Shown one piece after another: positions 53,301 through 63,983 of a DNA stretch of 64,000 nt; position 1 is the first letter of the stretch; each line of letters starts with the position of its first letter. The stretch spans positions 310,001 through 374,000 of the forward strand of contig CAJNDS010002236.1 of assembly GCA_905221605.1 (NCBI GenBank), given 5' to 3'. The position numbers were made by a program, and so were the translations under genes. Under the pieces are notes generated by a model. The model saw only the letters and a list, made by a program, of their open reading frames with translations. It was not told the origin of the DNA and ran no database searches. The stretch comes from Symbiodinium natans (taxonomy: Eukaryota; Sar; Dinophyceae; Suessiales; Symbiodiniaceae).

Positions 53301-54098
53301 AACCCTTACACCCCCAAATCATCCATCCTTTCAACCCTGGATCGCTACTGAACTCGTGCAAAAACCCGAGTTCCCAAAAGGGTTTAGGGGCAGGGGTTCA
53401 TGGTTTCGGGTTGAGGGTTTAAGGTTTCGGGTTTCGGGTTTACGGTTTCCTAAAACCCCTTCAGGCAGTGGCCTTCGTCTCGTCCTCGACGGTCTTGCGA
53501 AAATTCGTGCCCACCAGCACCCCCACTGGGCCTCCGATTTTGAGATCCTGGCCGCGGATCGGTTCGCTTGCCTTTTTTAGGGCTCACCCCCAGAAACTCA
53601 AAAACCCTGAAGCCCCAATAAGCCCTGCACCCATGAAGCTTACATCCGTAAACCTTTCAACTCTAAACCCTAAACCCCCGGAAGCCATAAACCACTCAAC
53701 CTAGCCCTAAATTTGGGCATTTCCCAAAAAAACGAGGGGGGGTACTCCTTCTATACACCAGAGAATAAAATTCCCTTAAAGGGGCCCCCAAAAAGAGTAC
53801 CCCTTTTTTTCGGAAACTCCCAAATACCCCCAAAACCTGACCAGCCCTGCACCCCTCATCCCCCGTAAGCCCTACTGCATCTCCACCCCAATCTGCCTGC
53901 CAGCCCCAGAACCCCCAATCCTAAACTCCCAACCCTAGACCCCAAACCCCAAACCCCAAACCCTAAACCCCAACCCTAAACCCCAAACCCTAAACCCTAA
54001 ACCCCAAACCCTAAACCCCAAACCCTAAACCCTAAACCCTGAAACCCCGCAAGTCCTCGGCCGAGGGCTCGGGCTCACTCTTGAGCCATGGCTCCAAC
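50323..54098 (-). CDS. PDI exons: linker and catalytic domain a' (CGHC)
   Basis: Exon 54056-54098 reads LEPWLKSEPEPSAE, the classic b'-a' linker. Then 53473-53547 (GPVGVLVGTNF), 52814-52842 (DVLVDFYAPW), 51287-51340 (CGHCRKFEPLYKELAKP), 51085-51151 (VKSLKIMKIDATRNEAPH), 50709-50780 (IMGFPTILLFPAG) and 50323-50373 (YQGSRQPDDMIQRL, then TGA). The active-site tryptophan codon is split TG|G between 52814 and 51340. The intron splitting it, 51341-52813, holds a complete PX-RING gene. Confidence 0.9.
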
Positions 54099-57000
54099 CT
54101 TCGGTCGGGTTCAGCAATCGAGGGTGGTCAAGGGTTTGGGGTTTAGGGTTTTAGGGTTTCGGGTTTAGGGTTTAGGGTTTACATTTAGGGTTTAGGGTTT
54201 AGGGTTTAGGGTTTAGGGTTTAGGGTTTAGGGTTTAGGGTTTAGGGTTTAGGGTTTAGGGTTTAGGGTTTAGGGTTTAGGGTTTAGGGTTTAGGGTGTAG
54301 GGTTAGGGTTTAGGGTTTAGGGTTTAGGGTTTAGGGTTTAGGGTTTAGGGTTTAGGGTTTAGGGTTTAGGGTTTAGGGTTTAGGGTTTAGGTTTTAGGGT
54401 TTAGGGTTTAGGGTTTAGGGTTTAGGGTTTAGGGTTTAGGGTTTAGGGTTTAGGGTTTAGGGTTTAGGGTTTTAGGTTTTAGGGTTTTAGGGTTTCTGGT
54501 TCAGGGTTTGGGGTTTGGGGTTTGGGGTTTAGGGTTTAGGGTTTAGGGTTTAGAGTTTAGGGCTTAGGGTTTCAGGTTTCAGGGGGGGCAGAACTCGCCT
54601 GGCCTGTTGCCTTCGTAGTCGGACACGAAGCTGACGATCTTGTCGGCACTGAGGCCTGCGGCCACGAAAACCCGAAAACCCAAAGCCCTGAACCCTAAAC
54701 CCTGAGCCCTACTGAGCCCTAAAACCCTAAACCGGAAACCGTAAACCCTAAACCCTAAACCCTATACCCTAAACCCTAAACCGTAAACCGTAAACCCCAA
54801 ACCCTAACCCCTAAACCCTAAACCCGAATCCGACCCTGAAATCCCTGAACCCTCAGCCCCTTAACCCCTAAACCCGAAACTCGGGTTCGCGCAAGTTCGG
54901 ATCGAAGTCCAAGGTCGCGAGTTTCGAGTTCAGCGTTAGGGCTTGTACTGAAAAGTTTTTAGGGCTCAACAGGGTCTAGGGCTTCGGACCCTAAACCCTA
55001 AACCCTAAACCCTAGACCCTATGTAAACCCTAAACCCTGAACCCTAAAACCCAAAAACCCTAAACACGAAACCCCAAAGCCTAAACCCAAACCATAAACC
55101 GTCAGCCTTCCAGCGGCAGGCGGAACTTCCGCGCGGCGTGGTATTGGCCAGTAGGGCCAGTCCCAGAGTGGGTCTGCCATGGGGTTTCGGGCTGTAGGGA
55201 CTTAGACAGCTTTGCAGGGTTCAGGGGTTGAAGTTGAAGGCTTTAGTGTTTAGAGCTTAGGGTTTGTGGCACTTAGGGGTGTAGGGCTTTGGGGTTTAGG
55301 GGTTTGGGGGTTGAGGGGGGGATGCTTGTTGGGGGCTCGGGGGGGCTTGCTTGTCTTTGATGGGCGCCCAGGAATTGCGCCAACAAAAGAAGAGGAGAAG
55401 GGCAGGGCTTTGAGTTTGCTCTGGGGCTTGAATCACAGAGCCAATATTTGGGGATACCCAAATAGTTTTGAAGGGTTAGGGGATTGGCAAGTTGCATTGT
55501 CCCCTAATCTAACCCATTGCGGGGACTAGATGAGCCCTATACCCGATAAATCCTAAACCCTTCATGTTGCCTCCACCAGGGTGATCACAGGCCCGGCACC
55601 CTCCACGCCAGCCATCTCGGCAGTTCGCCGCTCCATCGGCGAGTTCAGGCCCTTGGCTTACTTCACTGGTTCTTGGGGTTTAGGAGGGGATACCAAATTC
55701 CTGGTTCCCTACTACGAAACGATAGGTTTAGGCCTTACATAGGGGGTGCGGTGTGTACGTAAGGGTTGAGGGATTAAGATTTGAGGGTTAGGGTTGTTTA
55801 GGGGTTTAAGGGTTCGGGGTTTAGGGGTTGCGGGTTTGAGGGTTAAGGGTTCAGAGGGTAGGGAGTCAGGGTTTTGGGGGGGTTGGCCGGGGGGGGGGGG
55901 GGGGGGGCAAACCACAACGCCCCTAAGCCCCAACCGCGCAAAACCCATTGTCCCATTACAGCTGCGGTTTAGGGTTTTGGGGTTTCGGCTTTAACACTCA
56001 TTAACCTTGGGATGTTCCCCCTTATACTAACAGGGATTATCGTACCCAGTTTATAATCCTTAAGGACTGTTAGGATATGGGGGAACATCCCAACCTAAAC
56101 CCCGAACCCTAAAGCCAACAAAGAAGCCGGTAAAGACGGCTGCTGGCAGGGCTCCGACAGGCAGCAATGCACCCTGCCTCGCAACTTGACGGCAGCCTGG
56201 GCTTTCGATTTTCCCAAAGCAAGAAACCCTAAACCCATCAATCCTAAGCCCTTAAACCCTAAACCCTAAACCCTATACCCTAAACCCTCGACCCTAAACC
56301 CTAAACCCTAAACTTGAACCCTAAACCTTTCAGGGTCGCTTGGACGCTAGGCTTTGGGGAGTCCAGGGTTTTAGGCGGAGGAGGTTTAGGGTTTAGGGTT
56401 TAGGGTTTAGGGTTTAGGGTTTAGGGTTTAGGGTTTAGGGTTTGGGGTTTAGGGTTTGGGGTTTAGGGTTTACGGTTTGGGGTTTGGGGTTTGGGGTCTT
56501 GGGAAGGGCTCTAAAAACCCTGAACCCTAAACCCGAAACCCTTTCAGCCACCCCAAACTTTCAGTGGGGCCTCCCGGAAGACCTTCTCTTCGCTTGTGTC
56601 GCTGTTTGAAGTGATCAGGAAGAGCACCTCAGAAGACAAGGAATGGCTGACTGAGATAGGCGATCAGAGATTTAGGGCTTCTGGTTTAGGGTTTCGAAGC
56701 AGTCAACCGATATATAGGCTTGTTGAAGATCAAAGACTTGCAGAGGGGTCTGCGGACAGCAATGGGGCCGTAGCCATCCATGCACCGAGGCGAACCCAAT
56801 CGATACCATACTTGAGACACTGAAGCACCGTCTGAGTTGCACGTTCCTCAAGCCCCACGTCGGTCGACGATGCACAATGCACAACTCAGGTTGCAAAACG
56901 CCCAACAACTTGAGTTGCGCTGCACGTTCAACGACTTCTGGCGCCAACCAGATCTTCTGGTCTTTCAAAATAATAATGTTCAACCCTGTGCACTGGTCCG

Positions 57001-60000
57001 ATACGTGACTCACAACCCCCTCACAAAAACCCGAAACCCTCAACCGCCTAAACCCTCAAACCTAAACCCTAAACCCTAAACCCTAAACCCTAAACCCTAA
57101 TCCCCCTCCAGACCGGGGTCCCGGCTGGCACGTTCTCCGGATTCGCAGAGAAGAGCTTCTCGGCAGTCTCCTGGTCCATACCTTCTTTTCTTTTCTTTTT
57201 TTGGGTTTAGGGTTTAGGGTTTAGGGTTTAGGGTTTAGGGTTTAGGTTTAGGGTTTAGGGTTTAGGGTTTAGGGTTTAGGGTTTAGGGTTTAGGGTTTAG
57301 GGTTTAGGGTTTAGGGTTTAGGGTTTAGGGTTTAGGGTTTAGGGTTTAGGTTTGGGGGGGGGGGGTGGTGGGATTTAGGGGGTTTAGGAATTAGGGATTT
57401 AGGGAGATGTAGGGGGGGGGGGTTGAAGGTGGAGAACCCCAAACCCCAAACCCGAGCATGCTGTGTCGCACCCTTTGGGGGGGACCCTTGACTTTCGGGT
57501 TTAGGGTTAAGTTTAGGGTTTATGGTTTAGGTTTTAGGGTTTGGGGTTGGGTTCGGGGTTCTGAACTTAGGGGGTTGTAGAGCCCGAATGCTCCTGTCTA
57601 TTGACACCCTAAACCCTGATCCCTTTTCCCTGCACCCTAAACCACCCTAAACCACCCTAAGCTTCACAAACCACACCTGAACCACCCTTAATCCTGACAC
57701 CGTAAGCCCTGAACCCAACAAGGTTCAGATGACGCTCACAGTGACGCCCAGCGGCGCATGACCGTTGGCGTGCGCCTCGCAGTGACCCACCTGGCATAGT
57801 CCCCGGCCGAAAAGGGAAGTCCTAAAGTGAAACCCATGCACCCGCACTTCAAGCCGCAAGTACACTTCAAAACCCTAAAAATCCAAGCCCAAAACCCTAA
57901 AACCTAAAACCTAAATCCTAAACCCCAAACCCAATGGACCCGACAGGTGACCACACCGCCCCGGGCCTATCCAGGGATTGGCTGTCCGCAAGGTCGCCGT
58001 CGTACACGGCGTAGCGCTCGTCATGGGGGAAGAACCTTCAGGGCTCCTTTGTGCTTCAAGCGAATATCCCTGAAGCCCTAAACCCTAAACCCCAAACCCT
58101 AAACCCTAAACCCTAAACCCTAAACCCCAACACACTCCGAAGCCTAAACCCCACTCCCCGAAGCGACGCGACAAAGGACGAACTGCACAGCGCGATGGGG
58201 CCCGTGCATGACCACCGATGGCACCGCAAACTTGGGATGCTCCTGGCAGCTTTCGGGGATGGGCCTGAGGGTTTAGGATTTAGGGTTTAGCTTCAATGAA
58301 GGAGTTGAGGTTTGAGTGCTTCAGGGTTCAGAGTTGGTGGTACGACGCCTTGCTCTTGAGGGTTTCGGAGCTTAGGAGGCTGAGGCATTTTTTGGTTCCG
58401 GGATTGTAGGCTTTCAGGTTCAGAGTTTAGGGTCATAGTTCCTCTGCATGGATTGATCCCGGGTTTGGGATGTTGGGTACATGCTTCGGGCAAAATACAG
58501 ACACCCTGGTCTGAAACCCTCAACCCAAAGCCGGAACTTACTCCCTAAACCCTAAACCTAAGCCCTAAACCCTAAACCCTCAACCCTAAACCTCCAGCGG
58601 GTGGCCTTCTCCGCCTTCTTCTCGTCATCGCAGCACTTGATCTGCACCCGCTGTCCCCACCCAGCAGACCTCGAGTCAAGGCGTAGTATCATCACTCTAA
58701 CCGGAAGGACTAGGCGATGTAGGATGAGCTGTTGAAACATTCAGGGGTTCCGCGGCTTTGGGGCTTGCGGTTTGGGGTTTAGCGTTGAGGGTTTAGGGTT
58801 TAGGTCTTAGGGTTTAGGGTTTCGGGTTGAGGGTTGAGGTTTCAGAGTTCCGGGTCGAAGAGCATCTTCACTTCAAACGAAAGGACTAGGCGTTGCAGGA
58901 TGCCGTGCCGGCAATCCCCCAAGGCCCCCCCCGCCCCCAAGCTTCGCGTCAGCAGGTCCAGGGCTTCGTTCACTGCTGTTAAAACAACAGGTTCGGGTTC
59001 CATATGATTTTGGATTTGGGGTTGAGGGGCGAGGGTTAGGGAAACCCTGACTCAGCACCAGGCTGATCTGTCCGCTTAACTGTCAGCCTTTTACCTGGCC
59101 ACGGCAAGTCACGAGATCTTTAAGGTTTCGGGCGTGGGGTTTAGGTAGGGTTTAGGGATATCCCCGAATAGCCCCACGAGCACTTGCCAATTTAATCACC
59201 TGCACCATCAAGTCTTTCTCGAGCTCAGGACCTTCTAAAAATTTAGGAGTAATCCCTTCCCCCGAATATTAAACGGCGGGCCCGCCCTCCCCCCCCCCCT
59301 TTAAAAATTCGAAAAGTGTTTTATATTATGAAGGGGTATTCTTATCGAAATGTCATAATTCATTAGACTTCAGGGTTACTCAAGTCATCAACTTAAGTAA
59401 GTGTGGTGTAAACTGAAAGAGAGCATCGTGCTGCGAAAAGACTGGACTCTCAACCCCAGACCCCCAAGCCTAAACCCTCTGAGGGCTTTATTGGTTTTAA
59501 GGTGCTTCTTGGAGGCCTGAGCCCCCCCCCCCCCCCCCAAATTCGGAATAGGGTTTAAAGGCGGGGTTGGTTTCGGCTGGATTTTCCGGAAAGTGTTTTT
59601 ATTATTAGGGCTCCATTTAATAAAAGGGCGAAGCGATTAATGTGTTGAGCATGGCTACAACCGAGGCGAACCATGCCAGGACACCTTCCACGCTGACGCT
59701 GAAGGTATCCCCCCAGTCAGGCCGCTGGGGATTCCTGCACACTCGAAATCCTAGAACCTGGAAAGAAAAAGACAAAGGAGAGAGGGTGGACTATGAAGTT
59801 GCTTTTGTGGAAGCTGTACAAGGTCTGCTCCTTGAGCACTGCTTGTCACTTTGTCTCAAGAGCTTCCGGGGGTTCTGCCTTCATCACTGCACCGAAGCGA
59901 CCCCCAAAACTCCCCTTGAGTCCCCTCAGTGAGGTCCTTGGAGTATCCTGGCAGTGAAGGTCAGCACGGGGTAGGTCCACCTACCGGCTCGGGGGTTGTG

Positions 60001-60014
60001 AGACAAAAGGGAGG

Positions 60015-60060
<46 letters not shown>

Positions 60061-62323
60061 AAAGGGAGGAGAGAGAGAGAGAGAGAGAGAAAGAGCAATG
60101 GTATTTCATTGCGAAAACAGGAAAAAAGAGAGAGGATAGAGAAGGAGAGAGAAGTCTAGCCTGGCCCCCAACAGTATCTAGATCCTCTGTCCTGAGTGGT
60201 CAATTGTTGCCGTGGGCCTGCTTGGTGGCGGACTCACTCTGCCCGACAGTGATGGTCTCGCACAGGAGGGCGGCATGCCTGCTTGGCACAGACTGGAAGA
60301 TGATGGTGAGGCTAACGTGGTGCTTCAAAACCGCGCTCGAAAACCAAAAGGGAGAAAGACGGTCACCGGCCCTTTTGTCGTCGCAAATGGATCAAAGTCT
60401 GCAAGCCAGGCAGTGGCCTCAGGAGCCTCAGTTCGTGAGCCCGCGGCTGCTTGTAGGCCAGCGGGTTCCAGGCAGAGCAGGTCCGGAATCAACGCAGCTG
60501 GCAAAGTCGTGCACGTGCCTGACGTGCTTGCTGTGCCTGGAGCCACATAGGCCGCTGGGCTTTGGCTGGCCGATGAGGCCCCTGCGTTGGGCTGGGCCTC
60601 GCTGTACCAGCGCCGCTCCCCGTACTTCCGCTGGGCAAAGCGCTCGACCTCCCTGTCTGATGTGGTGGGGCCAGGTGGGGGCACGTCGGGAGGCAGCCGC
60701 GCCAAGTAGCAGCTGTTGGACCGCGAGTTACCCACGGCAGCCAGATGCGCGACCTCGGCCTCGCTCCAAGCATCCAAGGTGAGGACCTTGGCGCGGGTCA
60801 GGTGCGCGCCGAGCGCCCGATGGATGCCAAAGCATCGGTTACACAGGAAGATTCCCAAAGTTGTCGAAGCAAAGCGGGTGTCCGTGTCACTGCAGTCTGC
60901 ACACTGGCTGTTGGAGCCCTCCTGTCGCAAGCGCTTCAGTTCGCGCTGCAGGCGCTCCTGCAGTTTAGCGTCCTGCTTGTAGCCGGAAGTCATTGCATGC
61001 CATTGCACGAATGAATCTTCGGCCTCCCTACTCCTGAAACTTTGAATAAGGCTAAGGGGAAAGCAAGGGCTGCAGTCGAAGCTTTGACCCCCTTGGGCTG
61101 CAACTGCGCCTGCCAAGGTGCTCACCGATCTGGGCAGCGATGTCGTTCCCCCTGGCCTTGCGAAGCGTCTCTTCACTGTGGGGAAAATAGGGAAATTTCA
61201 TTAGTTTAATTAACTTAGTTGATTGAAGTAGTTTAGTTACTTAAGTTAATAAGTTTTTCCCATTCTTAGGAGGCCTCTCCTAAACCGGATGTGGGAAGAC
61301 ATGCACAGCGGCAGCCTCTGCAAACACCACGTCTTCATAGTGCCGCGCGGCCTCCCAAGCGACTTATATTTAGATGCTTGGATCTCTGGGCAGCTGTCTC
61401 GAAAAATCTCAGTCGGACCTTCACGAAGACGCTGCTGTCGTGGCCTAGCGCGAGAGGCTTGAGACCAGAGATGTGTCTGCACACTCCCGGAAAACAGGCG
61501 CGCGAGCCGTCAGGAAAGAGGCCAATGACGGTCAGCTCGTTGTCGTGCAAGTAGGTTTCCGACTCCTTGCAGACACTTTTCAAAAAAACCAGGCTTTTTG
61601 CAGGCTTTCACCATGAACTCCCAAGCGCCTCCACGGATTTCAGCACATGATCCCTCTCTAAGTGTCGGTTGACCCACTTGACGATCTGCTGCCACCTGAG
61701 TAACGGACTTTCTGCGGATTCTGCGGATGTTTGCAGAGAGGAGACCGGTTTTCACCCGAGGCTTCCACCCACGCCCTGCACCGTCGTAGTCGAACACGGC
61801 GCCGTCCACGAACAGCTTCATGGTGGGATAGGAATGGATTTCATTCTCTTCACCCACATCCCTCAGCCAGAATGCAAGTGCTTGCAATGACTACACCCAC
61901 GCCCGAAATTGAGGTCTGGCAGTCTGGCAGTAGGACCCGCACGAGTATCTGCTCGCGTCAATCTTTGCAAGCTTGACCGGCCTCAGCCAGCGCGACCTCC
62001 TATGCCAAACCCAAACCTCCATGCGGAAACAGGAACTCCAGGAAGCCTATAAACAACAAAAGCAACAAAAGAAGACCCAACAACCCAAAACACCAGCACA
62101 ACCACAAGCCCAACATGCGCAGGCTTCAACCTATACTCCCCGTAGAACCTTAATAAAATCAATACGTTCAATATCCCCTTGGGTTTTATATAAACAAAAA
62201 TGGAAAAAAAATTCCCAAGGGGGATATAGCAACAAAAAAACGGTAAAACAAAGGCGACCGTCAAGGGCGGGGCGGGTCGTGGATTTCCAGCTTCTGGGCA
62301 GCAAGATCCCAGGCGGGCATGAC
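50323..62323 (-). CDS. PDI: Protein disulfide isomerase (a-b-b'-a'), multi-exon, 5' end not found
   Basis: Forms and rearranges disulfide bonds in secretory proteins in the ER lumen. Twenty-one exons join with codon phase kept: 62274-62323, 61943-61981, 61769-61861, 61647-61695, [gap], 58606-58641, 58202-58242, 57967-58035, 57748-57790, 57114-57170, 56571-56627, 56155-56196, 55571-55651, 55107-55173, 54604-54655, 54056-54098, 53473-53547, 52814-52842, 51287-51340, 51085-51151, 50709-50780, 50323-50373. Reading through gives the C-terminal half of domain a, then b, b' and a' with the active site APWCGHC. The first CGHC exon and the signal peptide are not visible and may lie beyond 64000; the start of domain b is also missing. 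By my reading, 12 donors are GC, 6 GT and 2 GA; 19 of 21 acceptors are AG|G. The last readable codons end in TGA with no KDEL, so one more 3' exon may exist. Exon ends are inferred from translation, not from transcripts. Confidence 0.88.
51566..52661 (-). CDS. PX-domain / helical / RING-finger protein, two exons, nested in a PDI intron
   Basis: Exon 1 is 52272-52661 (ATG at 52661), exon 2 is 51566-52138, and the 133-bp intron 52139-52271 has donor CAG|GTGCGC and a pyrimidine-rich acceptor CCCAG|G. The frame is kept, giving about 320 residues. Residues 15-125 form a PX (phosphoinositide-binding) domain with RRYSEFQQLHKRL and a later LEKRRQSLEAYL helix. About 130 residues of Ala/Leu-rich helices follow (armadillo-like at best), then a C3HC4 RING at about 271-310 (CCIC, CGHLCVC, CPIC), typical of E3 ubiquitin ligases. 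A membrane-recruited ubiquitin ligase is the inferred role. The whole gene sits in the PDI intron between the FYAPW and CGHC exons, on the same strand. An N-terminal exon could exist upstream of 52661. Confidence 0.8.
54180..54480. repeat. Longest TTTAGGG array in the window
   Basis: About 300 bp of almost perfect TTTAGGG in the PDI intron between the b' exon ending at 54604 and the linker exon starting at 54098. Confidence 0.92.
54604..57170 (-). CDS. PDI exons: domain b'
   Basis: Exons 57114-57170, 56571-56627, 56155-56196, 55571-55651, 55107-55173 and 54604-54655 read ETAEKLFSANP, VLFLITSNSD, AAVKLRGRVHCCLS, EMAGVEGAGPVITLVE, YHAARKFRLPLE and LSADKIVSFVSDYEGN. This is the substrate-binding thioredoxin-like b' fold without cysteines. 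The 56155 donor reads as GA; 55173 is the one acceptor here not followed by G, so its start is less certain. Confidence 0.85.
56007..56093. mobile_element. MITE-like inverted-repeat element, copy 5 (in a PDI intron)
   Basis: 87 bp, TTGGGATGTTCCCCCTTATA...GGGGGAACATCCCAA, within the PDI intron between 56155 and 55651. Confidence 0.8.
57205..57355. repeat. TTTAGGG array
   Basis: PDI intron array close to the right of exon 57114-57170; a CCCTAAA array ends just left of the same exon. Confidence 0.92.
57748..58641 (-). CDS. PDI exons: domain b
   Basis: Exons 58606-58641, 58202-58242, 57967-58035 and 57748-57790 read KKAEK, HPKFAVPSVVMHG, FFPHDERYAVYDGDL and WVTARRTPTVMRRW. These match the second half of a PDI b domain (the ...P.VV..F.+.DE....Y.G pattern). 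All four donors are GC. 58202-58242 is flanked by CCCTAAA on its left and TTTAGGG on its right. Confidence 0.85.
58660..60300. other. PDI intron DNA, no exon assigned
   Basis: Contains sparse telomere-like repeats, poly-C and AT-rich stretches (59230-59640). A minus-strand segment near 58940-58975 reads NEALDLLTRS after an ACAG acceptor and could be an exon of the missing start of PDI domain b. Confidence 0.4.
60010..60110. repeat. GA-dinucleotide/purine tract
   Basis: (GA)n with A-runs, in the PDI intron just downstream of the ArfGAP stop. Confidence 0.9.
60325..60993 (-). CDS. ArfGAP-domain protein (SMAP/AGFG-like)
   Basis: GTPase-activating protein for Arf small GTPases, acting in vesicle-coat turnover. 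With the ATG at 60993 the product is 222 residues. The ArfGAP zinc finger is C31-x2-C34-x16-C51-x2-C54, followed by GIHRALG carrying the arginine finger (R59). The C-terminal part is Ala/Ser/Pro-rich with a WLADFDPF motif of the DPF type that binds adaptor appendages. The open frame runs back to 61176, but a good acceptor (TTTCAG) lies at about 61043, so the ATG at 60993 is preferred. The gene lies between PDI exons 61647 and 58641 on the same strand. The 3' end may continue in an unread exon. Confidence 0.8.
   Translation of the reverse strand: MTSGYKQDAKLQERLQRELKRLRQEGSNSQCADCSDTDTRFASTTLGIFLCNRCFGIHRALGAHLTRAKVLTLDAWSEAEVAHLAAVGNSRSNSCYLARLPPDVPPPGPTTSDREVERFAQRKYGERRWYSEAQPNAGASSASQSPAAYVAPGTASTSGTCTTLPAALIPDLLCLEPAGLQAAAGSRTEAPEATAWLADFDPFATTKGPVTVFLPFGFRARF
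61133..61186 (-). CDS. Possible exon of PDI or leader exon of the ArfGAP gene
   Basis: Acceptor TTTTCCCCACAG and donor GTGAGC flank about 54 nt that read EETLRKARGNDIAAQI. A 93-nt GTGAGC...TTTCAG intron would join it to the ArfGAP exon, but that join is out of frame with the ArfGAP ATG. It may be 5'-UTR or an exon from the missing start of PDI domain b. Confidence 0.4.
61647..62323 (-). CDS. PDI exons: C-terminal half of domain a
   Basis: Four exons (62274-62323, 61943-61981, 61769-61861, 61647-61695). They read MPAWDLAAQKL, then VKLAKIDASRYS, then the thioredoxin-fold cis-proline motif SYPTMKLF with DGAVFDYDG, then WQQIVKWVNRHLER. Order and spacing match domain a of known PDIs after the CGHC helix. 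Donors are GC, GT, GT and GT. The next PDI exon I can place is near 58641; the ArfGAP gene occupies the gap. Confidence 0.85.
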
Positions 62324-62329
62324 CTGCAA

Positions 62330-63500
62330 ACCCGTTGTCTTCCTTACTATGGTTACTATATGTTACTATTATTGCAACTCTCTAATGCTACTACTCTGAC
62401 CCGGACTCTTACCACTGACCACTACCATGACTATTACCACTACTATCACTCAGGGATCAGAGGTTCAAACCCGTGTCTTCGGGGCTCCCTTTGCGGACTG
62501 AGGGTGTGGGTTTCGGGTTTAGGGTTCAGTGCAGGGTTTATAGGGTGCGGGGTTTAAGGGTGCAGGGTTTATCGGGTTCGGGGTTTTAGCGTGTGGGGCT
62601 TCGGCTGCAAGACTGCGGCTCATGGCTCACTTCGGCACTTCCCTGCGAGTCATGCACGAGGCCCCACCACGCTCAAGCGTGGGGCGGTTCATTTGCCGGG
62701 GACTTGATGCCCTTCCATGCAAGCATCTGCCAAACTTGCGGGCCTTCCTGAATCCTACGAGTATTTGGTGCGTCCCTTCTTCCGGGTGTCCTTTTTAAGA
62801 AGACTCAACTGAGTATGGAGGCATTGAGGGGGCCGGCTCCGATGTTGAAGCTTCAGGTCTCCCAACCCGAGGGAACTCTCAAGCTGGACTGCAAGTTGGC
62901 AGAATGCAAAGTGTACAGGAGCCGGTTTTCATTCCCGACTCTCGCAATCCTACATGCTACATGGGGGAGTCCTCTTTCGGGTACCCTGAATACAAGGCTC
63001 CGTATGATAGTAGGAACCCCACGAGGGACCATAATTTAGACAATCCCCCACATGGTTCTGCCTCACCAGCACAACCGTGAGAAAGCATGGCATGATGCTT
63101 CGGCAGTTCTGCCGCATGCCTTAATTGAAACAGTTAGCGGAGACCATTTCCATTTTCTAACCATGCACCACCCTCTAGCACCGAAACCATAGAAACCCTT
63201 TTCTATTGATTCTTACTCTTGCCGTAGCACTCGGCATGTATTACATGTATTAAACCCGTCAAACTCTTCAACATCAACCCTAAACCCTAAACCCTAAACC
63301 CTAAACCCTAAACCCCAAACCCCAAACCCCAAACCCTAACCCAACACCCGACCATCGATTCCACCTCCGGCCATCACTCCATCCAGGCGAGGCACCCGAC
63401 GCGTTTGACGTTGGTGCGGATGGGCCTCTTGGGTTTAGGGTTTAGGTTTTAGGGTTTAGGGTTTGGGTTCAGGAGCTTAGGGAACTGGGCGGGCTTTGAA
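62330..63500. other. Region with no gene assigned
   Basis: Mixed-composition DNA with a short CCCTAAA block at about 63275-63340. I searched both strands for the missing PDI CGHC exon and did not find it. Confidence 0.5.
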
Positions 63501-63514
63501 TCTCCCTATATAAC

Positions 63515-63983
63515 CCTGCAAGGGATTCTATGGAGGAAACTCCCCGCCTGAAGATGGTCTCGAAGCGCTTTGCAAGTTCATTCTTGGGCCCCGGATGCTC
63601 GGAGCCCAGGTCAGGGTCCGGGGGCACAAGTTCCGGATGGTTCTCCTTCTCCTGGGATGCCACCCGCCGCCCCATATCAGGCCCGGAGCCCTGAGAAGAA
63701 GATGAGTGGGCTGGGCGCGCAAGCGCGGCGGAGAGAGGCCGGGAGGGCCTGGAGGCCTTGGAGGACCTTGCCGAGCTCCCGCCCGAGGCCTTCTTGGAGG
63801 TTTGCAGGCTCCCTTTGGCGGACTCGGGCCTGCGGGAAGAGGCCGGCAAGGAGCTTGCATCCACCGACTCCGCGTAGGACAGGGCCGTCAGAGGCAAGGA
63901 TCCCAATTCGGAGACCAAAGGGCTCTGAGGCACGTCTTCAGCCTTAGCAAGCGGGTGCTGGAAGCGATCCACAATCTTGAATC
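63515..63983 (-). CDS. Ser/Pro-rich exon of an unrecognised gene
   Basis: GTGTCAG|G acceptor and an open frame of about 156 codons: a low-complexity Ser/Ala/Pro/Arg stretch ending in NELAKRFETIFRRGVSSIES, then a possible donor GTTATA. Third positions are G/C-rich. It lies upstream of the visible PDI exons; if PDI continues past 64000, this would be a third intron-nested sequence. Confidence 0.45.

Noticed and set aside
61177-61260. AT-rich inverted repeat as a mobile element
   Set aside because: Arms (GGGGAAAA and TTTTTCCC) are short and imperfect, and no second copy was seen.
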